The notes beneath the pieces are model-generated. The model saw only the letters and a program-made list of their open reading frames with translations. It was not told where the DNA came from and searched no databases. The position numbers were made by a program, and so were the translations under genes. A stretch of 64,000 nt of DNA from Streptomyces sp. ERV7 (GTDB taxonomy: Bacteria; Actinomycetota; Actinomycetes; Streptomycetales; Streptomycetaceae): positions 826,001 through 890,000 of the forward strand of contig NZ_LYOY01000051.1 of assembly GCF_001653515.1 (NCBI RefSeq), read 5' to 3'. Positions 32,568 to 40,280 of the stretch are shown piece after piece (position 1 is the stretch's first letter; every line of letters begins with the position of its first letter).

Positions 32568-33607
32568 CGGGTCACCGCCCGGACCGCGACGCACGACCAG
32601 CTGAACCCGCCTCCCAGGCTGAGCAGCAGCGCCACCTCGCCCCCGGCGAGCCGCTTCCCGGAGTGCAGGGCGGCCAGGTTGGCGGCGGAGTCCCCGGCGC
32701 CCAGGTGCCCGGTCCCGCCGCCCAGGTTGAGGATCTCGGCGTGGCGCAGCCCGAGGCGTTCGACGGCCGGGTGGAAGAACTCCTGGAGCGGTCCGGCGCC
32801 GAGCCGGGGGAGCGTCAGGAACCGCACGCGTGGGTCGTCGGGGGCGAGCCCCGCCTCGGTGAGCGCGGTGTTCACCACGTCGACCACGGCCTCGATGAGC
32901 GCCGCGTCGAACCCGGGCTCGGCCCCGGAGGCGACGAACGCCCGTTTGGTGCGGCGCACGTCGACCTGGGGCAGGGTGCGCGGCATCGAGCTGAACTCGT
33001 CGTCGCCGCGGTGCATCGTCTCGTACTCGGAGCGGACCACGGTGGCCACCGACAGCAGCTCGTACGGGCCCTGGTCGCGGTCCAGGAGCAGGGCGGTGCC
33101 GGCGTCGCCGTAGACGAGTTCGTAGTCGCCGAGCCAGCGGTCGAAGGCGGGCGGCAGGAAGCGGTCGCCGGTGGTGACCGCGGCGCGCGCCACTCCCGGG
33201 TCCGCGATCATCCGGGCGGCGGCGACTTCGAGTGCGGCGGCTCCGCCGTTGCACATCTGCTGGACGCCCACGGCGGTGGCGGTCGAGGCGCCGATGTGGT
33301 GGGCGACGTAGTTGGCGGGCGCCCAGAAGTCATGGCCCTGGTGGTAGGTCCAGGCATGCGCCACCATGCCGAGCTCCGCCCCGTCCCACCCGGCCGCCGC
33401 GAGCGCGTCGGTGGCGGCGAGGACCGCCATCTCCGGTGCCGCGCGGTCGGGGCTCACGGTGACCTCGCGGTAGCCGAGGCGGGTCGCCGTCTCCTCGTCG
33501 ACCCGGCCGGCCGCGAGCGCGGCCTCGGTGGTGTCGCGCCGGTCCGGGAGCCAGAGGGTCGCGGCCGCGATCCGCAGCGGCGTGGTCAAGGGCGGGGACA
33601 GACGCAC
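32564..33607 (-). CDS. KAS III-like acyltransferase/synthase with Cys119
   Basis: A 347-residue KAS III-class protein, full-length paralogue of the gene at 27777. It keeps the nucleophile (VQQMCNGG, Cys119), but like its paralogue it reads LPRL where FabH has the HQAN histidine and GHLG where FabH has GNT. This points to acyl transfer or an unusual condensation rather than normal fatty-acid initiation. KAS III-like acyltransferases are known from other antibiotic clusters (for example CerJ, CloN2). GTG 33607 follows GGGAGGACCCA. First gene of a three-gene minus operon. Confidence 0.82.
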   Translation of the reverse strand: MRLSPPLTTPLRIAAATLWLPDRRDTTEAALAAGRVDEETATRLGYREVTVSPDRAAPEMAVLAATDALAAAGWDGAELGMVAHAWTYHQGHDFWAPANYVAHHIGASTATAVGVQQMCNGGAAALEVAAARMIADPGVARAAVTTGDRFLPPAFDRWLGDYELVYGDAGTALLLDRDQGPYELLSVATVVRSEYETMHRGDDEFSSMPRTLPQVDVRRTKRAFVASGAEPGFDAALIEAVVDVVNTALTEAGLAPDDPRVRFLTLPRLGAGPLQEFFHPAVERLGLRHAEILNLGGGTGHLGAGDSAANLAALHSGKRLAGGEVALLLSLGGGFSWSCVAVRAVTR

Positions 33608-33814
33608 TGGGTCCTCCCGGAAGGGCCCCGGAGGGCATCGTCAGTGATGCGGATTATCAGCGAGAGTCTTCTCCACCTCGGGATGCCGCGTCAAGGGCCG
33701 AAAGGCGCAAGTCGCGCGCCCTCGTGGGCCGTCGCGCGCCCCGGCGGGACCCGCCGTGTGCGCAGCGCGAGCGGCCATCGCCTCCGGCCGCCCGGCGCCC
33801 GCACCTTCTGTACG

Positions 33815-33832
33815 CCTATGCCAGCCTATGCC
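33815..33832. repeat. Direct repeat CCTATGCC, 10-bp period
   Basis: CCTATGCC occurs at 33815-33822 and 33825-33832, one helical turn apart. On the minus strand this reads GGCATAGG twice, upstream of the KAS III/MFS operon. Repeats with this spacing can be sites for SARP-type activators, but the heptamer does not match one that I know. Confidence 0.35.
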
Positions 33833-34016
33833 GGTATCTCCCGCGCACGGCCGATTGTGCGCGGTCCCGGCGGGCCGCGCCGCCCGCCCCCGTACCGGGC
33901 CGCGGCTGATCCGTACGGCGGTCCAGCGGCCTCCCATGCCCCGCCACCCGCACGATGTCCGCCGTGTGCGATCGACTGTGCAACTCCGGGGAATAGAAGC
34001 GTCCGGAGGAGGTCGT

Positions 34017-34166
34017 GTGTTAAACAGAGCACAACTCGCCCTCGACTGGCGAGAGTTGACCGGAACAGCACGCATTTACCCGTCCGCTGCCACAGCGGAG
34101 TGTCGCTTACACAGAGGTGATGCATGGACGACCTGGCCGGCACCACGAGCACCGACTTCTCCCTGA
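34017..34166 (+). CDS. Upstream ORF with two TTA codons overlapping the halogenase start
   Basis: GTG 34017 is preceded by GGAGGAGG (34005-34012). The 49-residue frame has TTA leucine codons at positions 2 and 31 and ends at TGA 34164-34166, that is 43 nt inside the halogenase gene in another frame. TTA is rare in Streptomyces and needs the bldA tRNA, so translation of this ORF would depend on bldA and could open or block the halogenase start. The peptide itself (MLNRAQLALDWRELTG...) has no recognised domain. It may equally be a chance frame. Confidence 0.35.
   Translation: MLNRAQLALDWRELTGTARIYPSAATAECRLHRGDAWTTWPAPRAPTSP
34035..34053. promoter_or_regulatory. Inverted repeat upstream of the halogenase gene
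   Basis: CTCGCC-CTCGACT-GGCGAG, perfect 6-bp arms, directly before TTGACC (34056-34061), which could be a -35 box. No good -10 follows at 17 nt. Operator or mRNA hairpin within the upstream ORF. Confidence 0.35.
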
Positions 34167-35086
34167 GCGCGCGGGAGATCGAGCAGTTCCACCGGGACGG
34201 ATACATCGGCCCGTTCGACATGTACGAGCCCGACGAGATGGAGAAGAACCTCCGCGCCCTGCGCCCCAAGCTGCTCAACACCAAGCGGGCGATCTACGGG
34301 CAGGAGAAGGCGGTCTCCGGCGTCACCAACCTCGCCAACTACGACCGCCACCTCGACGTCGACTTCCTCGCCGACCACATCACCCGCCCCGAGATCGTCC
34401 AGCGGGTCGCCAGTCTGCTGGGCCCCGACGTGCTCTGCTGGCGCACCGAGTTCTTCCCCAAGTACCCCGGCGACGAGGGCACGGACTGGCACCAGGCCGA
34501 CAACTTCTCCAACGTCGCCGGCTCCAAGCACCCCCAGATCGTCTGGCCCGAGGACTCCGAGTTCGGCGGCACCATCACCGTCTGGTCGGCGTTCACCGAC
34601 GCCAGCGTGGAGATGGGCTGCCTCCAGTTCATCCCCGGCTCGCACCGGACCATGAACTACGACGAGTCCAAGGTCATGACGTACGACGCGGACTCCATCG
34701 GCAAGGTGGAGAAGGACGGCGTACGGCGCGGCTTCTTCGGCTACGACTACCGCCAGCTCCAGAAGGACCCGAACTGGAGCCCGGACGAGTCCCGGGCCAA
34801 GTCGATGGTGCTCAAGCAGGGCCAGTTCATCGTCTTCTGGTCGACCCTGATGCACGCCTCGCACCCGCACGCCGGACTGACCGACAACATGCGACTGGGG
34901 TACGCGGCCCGCTATCTGCCGACCCAGGTGCAGGTCTACCCGTTCTCGGACGCCCTCCAGGAGTTCGGCGGAGAAGCCAGCCTCGACAAGTTCGGCTGTG
35001 TGATGGTCTCCGGCGAGGACGCCTACCGGCACAACCGCTTCGTCGAGCGGACCGTCAACGGCACGCCCTTCCGGTCGGACCGCTGA
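34124..35086 (+). CDS. SyrB2/CytC3-type Fe(II)/2-oxoglutarate halogenase
   Basis: Chlorinates an unactivated carbon of an aminoacyl-S-carrier-protein using Fe(II), 2-oxoglutarate, O2 and chloride. The 320-residue protein matches SyrB2 closely by memory (for example PGDEGTDWHQAD, GFFGYDYRQLQ, IVFWSTLMHAS). Decisive is the iron site: His123-Gln-Ala125 instead of HxD/E, leaving room for chloride; the second ligand is His244. All hydroxylases of the fold keep the Asp/Glu. ATG 34124 follows GAGGTG. The gene is followed by a free A domain and PCP, its expected substrate carriers. A loss-of-function hydroxylase is unlikely given the full conservation elsewhere. Confidence 0.93.
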   Translation: MDDLAGTTSTDFSLSAREIEQFHRDGYIGPFDMYEPDEMEKNLRALRPKLLNTKRAIYGQEKAVSGVTNLANYDRHLDVDFLADHITRPEIVQRVASLLGPDVLCWRTEFFPKYPGDEGTDWHQADNFSNVAGSKHPQIVWPEDSEFGGTITVWSAFTDASVEMGCLQFIPGSHRTMNYDESKVMTYDADSIGKVEKDGVRRGFFGYDYRQLQKDPNWSPDESRAKSMVLKQGQFIVFWSTLMHASHPHAGLTDNMRLGYAARYLPTQVQVYPFSDALQEFGGEASLDKFGCVMVSGEDAYRHNRFVERTVNGTPFRSDR

Positions 35087-35132
35087 CCCCCGCTCGCCCA
35101 CCTCCACTGAGAACGCCGCCACATCCCGAGGG

Positions 35133-36767
35133 GTGTCTGCGCTGGAAAGACAAACGGGGACCCGACTCACCGGCACCGACGAGGCCTTCGCCCTCCACCG
35201 CCGGATCAACCGGACCGCCACCGACTATCCGCGGGACAGCTCCGTGCCCGCGCTCTTCACCGCGACCGCCGCCCGCGCCCCGGACGCGCTCGCGGTGGTG
35301 CAGGGAGAGCGCGCGTACACCTACCAGGAGCTCGACCGGCTCTCCAACGGCCTCGCCCACCGTCTGCTCGCCGAGGGCTTCACCCCGGGCTCGACCGTCG
35401 GGGTCTGCCTGGCGCGCTCGCCCGAGCTGATCGTGGCGCTGCTCGCGGTGCTGAAGTGCGGGGGCGCGTATCTGCCCTTCGACGTGGGCTGGCCCGACGA
35501 GCGGCTGCACGGCCTGTTCACGGACGCCGACTGCCGATGGGTGCTGACCGACCGCCATGAACAGCTCTCCCGGCGACTCGGAGAGTGCCAAGTGCTCGGT
35601 GTTGAGGGAGAGTTGGGGGGATCCGACGCCACCCCGGTGGTCGACGTGGACGGCGGCTCCCTCGCGTACGTCAACTTCACCTCGGGCTCCACCGGCCGCC
35701 CCAAGGGCGTGGCCGTCCGGCACCGCAGCATCGCGCGGCTGGTCCTCGGCGCCCGCTTCGCCCGGCTGGACGCGGACAGCCGGCTGCTCCAGCTCGCGCC
35801 GGTCACCTTCGACGCCGCGACCTTCGAGATCTGGGGCGCGCTGCTCAACGGCGGTACGTGTGTGCTCTACCCGGACGGCCTGGTCCGGCTCTCCCGGCTC
35901 GGGCGGGTCATCGACGAACACCGCGTCACGGTCGTCTTCCTCACCACGGCGCTGTTCAACGCCGTGGTCGACGAGGCGCCCGACGCCCTCGACGGGACCG
36001 AGACCGTACTGATGGGCGGCGAACTCCACTCGATTCCGCACGTGGCGGCGGCGCTGCGGCGGTACGGGCCGGGCCGCCTCGTCCATGTGTACGGTCCCAC
36101 CGAGGCCACCACCTTCGCCACCCACCACCCCGTCGACCGGCTGATCCCCGACTCGGGGCTGCTGCCGATCGGCACACCGATCCAGAACACCCGGCTGTAT
36201 GTGACCGACGGCGACACCCTGTGCGAGCCGGGCAGGACCGGCGAGATCTGTCTGGCGGGCGACGGGCTCTCACCCGGCTACCTCGGCATGCCGGAGCTCA
36301 CCGCGGAGCGCTTCGTGGACCGGGTGGTCGACGGCGTCACCGAACGGCTCTACCGCACCGGCGACCACGGCACCCTGCTCCCCGACGGCTCGCTGGTCTT
36401 CCAGGGCCGCGAGGACGATCAGGTCAAGATCAACGGCTTCCGCATCGAGCTGGGCGAGGTCGCCCACCACCTCGACCGCCACCCCGAGGTACGGCGCAGC
36501 CATGTCACCGTGAGCAGCGAACGCGGTGAACGGGCCCTGGTGGCCTTCGTGGTGGCGGACGGCCAGTCCGTCACACCCACCTCGCTGCGCCACCATCTGC
36601 GGACCCGGCTCCCCGCGTATCTGGTCCCGGCCCGCATCCATCTGTGCGAGGCGCTGCCGCTGACGCCGACCGGCAAGGTCGACGGCCGCGCGCTGCTCGC
36701 CGCGCACGACACCCACACCCCACCCCCCGCCGCCCCGGCCGCACAGCCGGTGGCCTCGCGGGACTGA
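35133..36767 (+). CDS. Stand-alone NRPS adenylation domain
   Basis: A 544-residue free A domain that activates an amino acid as the AMP ester and loads it on a PCP. Core motifs: A3 FTSGSTGRPKG (about 181-191), A5 VYGPTEAT (about 321-328), A8 GREDDQVKINGFRIELGE (about 426-443), A10 TPTGKVDGR with the catalytic Lys (about 513). Hand alignment with GrsA gives the binding-pocket code D-A-F-F-L-G-V-T-F-K, which is close to codes for isoleucine and valine and unlike proline codes. GTG 35133 lies 46 nt after the halogenase; the ribosome site is weak. PCP follows at 36787. Confidence 0.9.
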   Translation: MSALERQTGTRLTGTDEAFALHRRINRTATDYPRDSSVPALFTATAARAPDALAVVQGERAYTYQELDRLSNGLAHRLLAEGFTPGSTVGVCLARSPELIVALLAVLKCGGAYLPFDVGWPDERLHGLFTDADCRWVLTDRHEQLSRRLGECQVLGVEGELGGSDATPVVDVDGGSLAYVNFTSGSTGRPKGVAVRHRSIARLVLGARFARLDADSRLLQLAPVTFDAATFEIWGALLNGGTCVLYPDGLVRLSRLGRVIDEHRVTVVFLTTALFNAVVDEAPDALDGTETVLMGGELHSIPHVAAALRRYGPGRLVHVYGPTEATTFATHHPVDRLIPDSGLLPIGTPIQNTRLYVTDGDTLCEPGRTGEICLAGDGLSPGYLGMPELTAERFVDRVVDGVTERLYRTGDHGTLLPDGSLVFQGREDDQVKINGFRIELGEVAHHLDRHPEVRRSHVTVSSERGERALVAFVVADGQSVTPTSLRHHLRTRLPAYLVPARIHLCEALPLTPTGKVDGRALLAAHDTHTPPPAAPAAQPVASRD

Positions 36768-36786
36768 CCGTACGGAGGAGAGGACC

Positions 36787-37059
36787 ATGACTTCCCAGGA
36801 CTCCCGGGCGGCGCTCGGCACGCCGCCCATGACCACGACCGAGGAGGCGATCGCCGAGATCTGGCGCGGCCTGTTCGGTATCACCGACGTGGCCGTCGGC
36901 GACGACTTCTTCGAGCTCGGCGGCAACTCGCTGACCGCCATCAAGTTCCTGTCCCGGGTCGAGGAGCGCTTCGCCGTCGACGTGCTGCTGCCCGAGACGC
37001 TCTACGAGGACGCCAGGCTGAGCAGTCTGGCCAAGGCCGTCGACGAGGCGATGGCGTAG
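36787..37059 (+). CDS. Peptidyl carrier protein (PCP)
   Basis: A 90-residue stand-alone thiolation domain with the phosphopantetheine site DDFFELGGNSLTAIKFL, Ser48. ATG 36787 follows CGGAGGAGAGG. It should hold the amino acid activated by the adjacent A domain while the halogenase and the dehydrogenase-fold protein act on it. Confidence 0.92.
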   Translation: MTSQDSRAALGTPPMTTTEEAIAEIWRGLFGITDVAVGDDFFELGGNSLTAIKFLSRVEERFAVDVLLPETLYEDARLSSLAKAVDEAMA

Positions 37060-37066
37060 GCCCGCC

Positions 37067-37855
37067 GTGCGCCCCCCACCCCGCGCCGCCGCGCCGCCGA
37101 GGACCGCGACGGGCGACCCCTTCGCCCGGTTCGGCGACGACGGCGCGGCCACCACCCGGCTGTACTGCTTCCCGTACGCGGGCGGCGGCACCCAGGTCTT
37201 CCGCGGCTGGCAGGAGCGGGTGCCGCCGGGCGTCGGGGTGACCGGCATCCGGCTGCCCGGGCGCGAACAGCGCTTCCGGGAGCGGCCCTTCGACGCCTGG
37301 CCACAGGCGCTCGGCGCGCTGGCCGAGGCCCTGGCCCCGGAGACCGCACGCGGGCCGTACGCCTTCTTCGGCCACAGCCTGGGCGCCCGGCTGGCGTACG
37401 AGCTCACCCACCGGCTCACCGCGGACGGCCACCGCCCGCCCGAGCTGCTGGTCGTCTCGGCGTGCCGCGCGCCGGGCGTGCCACCGCGCACCCCGCCCAT
37501 GCACACCATGGACGGGCCCACCCTGCACCGACGGCTGCGCGAGATGAACGGCGTGCCGCCCGAAGTCCTCGCCAGCCGCGCCCTGATGACGCTCCTGGAG
37601 CCGGTGCTCCGGGCCGATCTGCGGCTCGCCGAGACCTGGCAGCCCTCGCCCGGGCGGATCGCGGCGCCCATCCTGGCGCTCTGCGGGGAGGACGACGACA
37701 TCGACCCGTACGAGGACATGGTGGCCTGGAAGCACCACACCGCGGCGGAGTTCACCATCCGGGCCTTTCCCGCCGGGCACTTCTTCCTGCGCGACGAGGA
37801 GGAGGCCGTGCTCGCGACGATCTCCGGGCGGCTGGGGACCGGGGGTGCGCGGTGA
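37067..37855 (+). CDS. Type II thioesterase
   Basis: A 262-residue alpha/beta hydrolase of the TycF/RifR type. The nucleophile elbow is FFGHSLGAR with Ser104; the late AGHFFL holds the likely catalytic His, and the CGEDDDIDP segment the Asp. It either frees the finished amino acid from the PCP, like CmaT in coronamic acid formation, or removes wrong acyl groups. GTG start is 7 nt after the PCP stop; its own stop overlaps the next gene (GTGA). Confidence 0.88.
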   Translation: MRPPPRAAAPPRTATGDPFARFGDDGAATTRLYCFPYAGGGTQVFRGWQERVPPGVGVTGIRLPGREQRFRERPFDAWPQALGALAEALAPETARGPYAFFGHSLGARLAYELTHRLTADGHRPPELLVVSACRAPGVPPRTPPMHTMDGPTLHRRLREMNGVPPEVLASRALMTLLEPVLRADLRLAETWQPSPGRIAAPILALCGEDDDIDPYEDMVAWKHHTAAEFTIRAFPAGHFFLRDEEEAVLATISGRLGTGGAR

Positions 37856-39030
37856 CGGACCCGCTGAGCAGCCCGTCGCCCCATCTCACGCCGGTGCACG
37901 AGGAGTTCCGCTCCTCGGTCCGTACGTTCTTCCGCAAGGAGGTCGTCCCCTACGCGGCGGAGTGGGAGCGGCGGCGGGCGATGCCCCGCTCGGCCTGGCA
38001 CGCCTTCGCCGCCGAGGGGCTCCTCGGCCTCAACCACCCCACGTCCGTGGGCGGCGCCGGCCTCGACTTCTTCCACTCGGTGGTCTTCCTGGAGGAGCTG
38101 GGCCGCACCGGCTTCGGGGGAGTGCGCTTCGCGGTGGCGCTGCACGCGTATATGGGCACCAGCTACCTCGCCACCAACGGCTCGGCCGAGCTCCAGCAGC
38201 GCTATCTGCGCCCTGCCGTCGCGGGCGATCTGATCGCCGGTCTCGCGATCACCGAACCGCAGGCGGGCTCGGACCTCGGGCGCCTGGAGGCGACGGCCGT
38301 CGAGGACGGCGACCATCTGGTGGTCGACGCCGAGAAGCGGTTCGTCGTCAACGGCGGCTTCGCGGACTTCTTCGTCACGGCGGTCCGTACCGGGCCCGGC
38401 CGACGCCGCTCCAGCCAGGGCGAGCTGACCCTGCTGGTGGTGGACCGCACCGCCGAGGGCGTCCACGTACGCCCCAACGACTCCATCGCCTGGCGGGCCT
38501 CGGCCATGGCCGACGTCAGCATGCGCGGGGTGCGGGTGCCCAGGGAGAACGTGATCGGCCGGCGCAACTCGGGCTTCGTCCAGATCATGAAGAACATGCA
38601 ACTGGAGCGGCTGGCGGCGGGCATCTCGGCGGTCGGGGACGCCGCCAACTGCCTTGATGTCACCTGGAGATACCTCAAGAGCCGCGCCATGTTCGAGTCG
38701 ACGCTCAGCGCCAAGCAGGCGGTCCGCCACAAGATGGCCGATCTGCTCACCGAGGTCGAGGCGGTCCGGCTGCTGGCCCACCACGCGGCCTGGAGCTACG
38801 CCCGCGACCCGCTGTCGATCACGGCCTGTTCGATGGCTAAGCTCAAGGCCACCGAAGTGGCCCGGACCGTTGCCGAGGAATGCCGCCATCTGCACGGCTC
38901 CGAGGGCTTCCGGGAGGGCGCGCCGATCGTCCAGACCGTGCATGACGCCCAAGCCGCCACCGTCGCCGCCGGAGCGAGCGAGGTCATGCGCGACATCGTC
39001 GTACAGAGCGGATACGAGGAGTTGCCGTGA
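37852..39030 (+). CDS. Acyl-CoA-dehydrogenase-fold protein without the catalytic Glu (KtzA-like candidate)
   Basis: A 392-residue flavoprotein with the ACAD fold: ITEPQAGSDLGRLEAT (flavin/substrate loop) and HLHGSEGFREGAPIVQTVHDA near the C-terminus. Gap-free alignment of that end to medium-chain ACAD puts the catalytic base (Glu in YEGT) at Ala373 (VAAGASEV). So ordinary alpha,beta-dehydrogenation is doubtful. In kutzneride biosynthesis the ACAD-fold KtzA closes a cyclopropane from a gamma-chloro-isoleucyl-PCP without net redox; the present neighbours (halogenase, Ile-like A domain, PCP) are the same set. Alternatively another residue supplies the base and a dehydroamino acid forms. Confidence 0.85.
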   Translation: MTDPLSSPSPHLTPVHEEFRSSVRTFFRKEVVPYAAEWERRRAMPRSAWHAFAAEGLLGLNHPTSVGGAGLDFFHSVVFLEELGRTGFGGVRFAVALHAYMGTSYLATNGSAELQQRYLRPAVAGDLIAGLAITEPQAGSDLGRLEATAVEDGDHLVVDAEKRFVVNGGFADFFVTAVRTGPGRRRSSQGELTLLVVDRTAEGVHVRPNDSIAWRASAMADVSMRGVRVPRENVIGRRNSGFVQIMKNMQLERLAAGISAVGDAANCLDVTWRYLKSRAMFESTLSAKQAVRHKMADLLTEVEAVRLLAHHAAWSYARDPLSITACSMAKLKATEVARTVAEECRHLHGSEGFREGAPIVQTVHDAQAATVAAGASEVMRDIVVQSGYEELP

Positions 39031-40268
39031 CCACGTCCGAGACGGAGGCGACCGGCCCCGGCGGCCCACCGGGTCCCGCGCCGGGCCCGAAGCAGGCGCC
39101 GGGCCCGATGTCCGACCTGGTAAGGGCCGGGACGGTCGGGCTGATCGCCGCGTTCGTGGGGTTCTCCAGCTCGTTCGCCATCGTCCTCGAAGGACTCACC
39201 AAGGTCGGCGCGAGCCGCGCCGAGGCGGCCTCCGGACTGATGGCGCTCTCGGTCTCGATGGGCGCCTGCGCGATCTTCCTCAGTCTGCGGCTGCGGATGC
39301 CGATCAGCGTCGCCTGGTCGACGCCGGGGGCCGCGCTGCTGGCCGGCGCGGCCTCGGTCGACGGCGGATTCGCCGCGGCCGTCGGCGCGTTCCTGGTGAC
39401 CGCCGCGCTGATCGTGGTCACCGGGCTGTGGAAGCCGCTCGGCCGCTGGGTCTCGGCCATCCCGAAGCCGCTGGCCAACGCCATGCTCGCGGGGATCCTG
39501 CTGCCACTGTGTCTGGCCCCCGCCAAGGCGGTCCAGGAGAAGCCGGCGGTGGGCCTCGCGATCGTCGGCGTCTGGGCGCTGGTCGGCACCTTCAGGAAGT
39601 TGTACGCGGTACCGGCCGCGGTCGTCGTCGCCGTGGTCCTGATCACCGCGACCACCCATATCTCCGCCGCCGACCTCGGACCGCTGTGGCCCAAGCCGGT
39701 CCTGGTCACCCCCGACTTCACGGCGGCGGCCGTGATCGGCATCGCGCTGCCGCTGTATGTGGTGACGATGGCGTCGCAGAACATCCCGGGCATCGCGGTC
39801 CTGAACGTCAACGGGTACGAGCCCGAGCCGGGCCCGCTGTTCGGCTGGACCGGCGCCTTCGGCCTGGCCTCGACGCCCTTCGGCGGCCACGCGGTCAACC
39901 TCGCCGCGATCACCGCCGCCCTGTGCGCCGACGAGAACGCGGGCCCCGACCCGCGCAAGCGCTACCGGGCGGCCGCGATCGGCGGCGGCGCCTACATCCT
40001 GCTCGGCCTGGGCGCCGGTGCGGCCGTCGCGTTCGTCGGCGCGGCCCCGCCCACCCTGATCGAGGCGGTGGCGGGCCTGGCGCTGCTCGGCGCGCTCGGC
40101 AACTCCCTGGTGGGAGCGGTGACCGACCCCGGCGACCGCGAGGCTGCGGTGGTCACGCTGGTGGTGACGGTGTCGGGGGTGCAGTTCTTCGGGATCAGCG
40201 GCGCGTTCTGGGGGCTGCTGGCCGGGGGCGCGCTGTACGCGGCGAAGAGGCGACTGCCGGCGAAGTGA
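39027..40268 (+). CDS. BenE-family membrane transporter
   Basis: A 413-residue transporter with about 12 helices, of the benzoate:H+ symporter family. VPLYVVTMASQNIPGIAVLN-like (here LPLYVVTMASQNIPGIAVLN, about residues 242-261) and STPFGGHAVNLAAITAALCA are typical. GTG 39027 overlaps the stop of the ACAD-fold gene, so it is part of the halogenase operon. Import of an aromatic acid precursor or export of the product are both possible. The first 30 residues are Gly/Pro-rich and probably unstructured. Confidence 0.85.
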   Translation: MTTSETEATGPGGPPGPAPGPKQAPGPMSDLVRAGTVGLIAAFVGFSSSFAIVLEGLTKVGASRAEAASGLMALSVSMGACAIFLSLRLRMPISVAWSTPGAALLAGAASVDGGFAAAVGAFLVTAALIVVTGLWKPLGRWVSAIPKPLANAMLAGILLPLCLAPAKAVQEKPAVGLAIVGVWALVGTFRKLYAVPAAVVVAVVLITATTHISAADLGPLWPKPVLVTPDFTAAAVIGIALPLYVVTMASQNIPGIAVLNVNGYEPEPGPLFGWTGAFGLASTPFGGHAVNLAAITAALCADENAGPDPRKRYRAAAIGGGAYILLGLGAGAAVAFVGAAPPTLIEAVAGLALLGALGNSLVGAVTDPGDREAAVVTLVVTVSGVQFFGISGAFWGLLAGGALYAAKRRLPAK

Positions 40269-40280
40269 GCTGCGAGGTTG

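Larger units (their letters stand above)
33608..34123. other. 516-nt divergent regulatory region inside the cluster
   Basis: Lies between the minus operon (KAS III/MFS) and the plus operon (halogenase onward). No full-size gene is supported. It holds a 10-bp-period direct repeat (33815-33832), the 5' part of a short upstream ORF with TTA codons (34017-34166), and an inverted repeat (34035-34053). Given the absence of a regulator gene in the cluster, control probably acts here from elsewhere on the chromosome. Confidence 0.55.

Noticed and set aside
34015..34023. Minimal ORF GTG-TGT-TAA directly behind GGAGGAGG
   Set aside because: Only 2 nt separate the Shine-Dalgarno from this GTG; the GTG two bases later, with the TTA-containing frame, has better spacing.
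35133..39030. A domain + PCP + acyl-CoA-dehydrogenase protein as a pyrrole-2-carboxyl (PltFLE-like) set
   Set aside because: The pocket code is not proline-like, the dehydrogenase lacks the catalytic Glu, and a SyrB2-type halogenase starts the operon.
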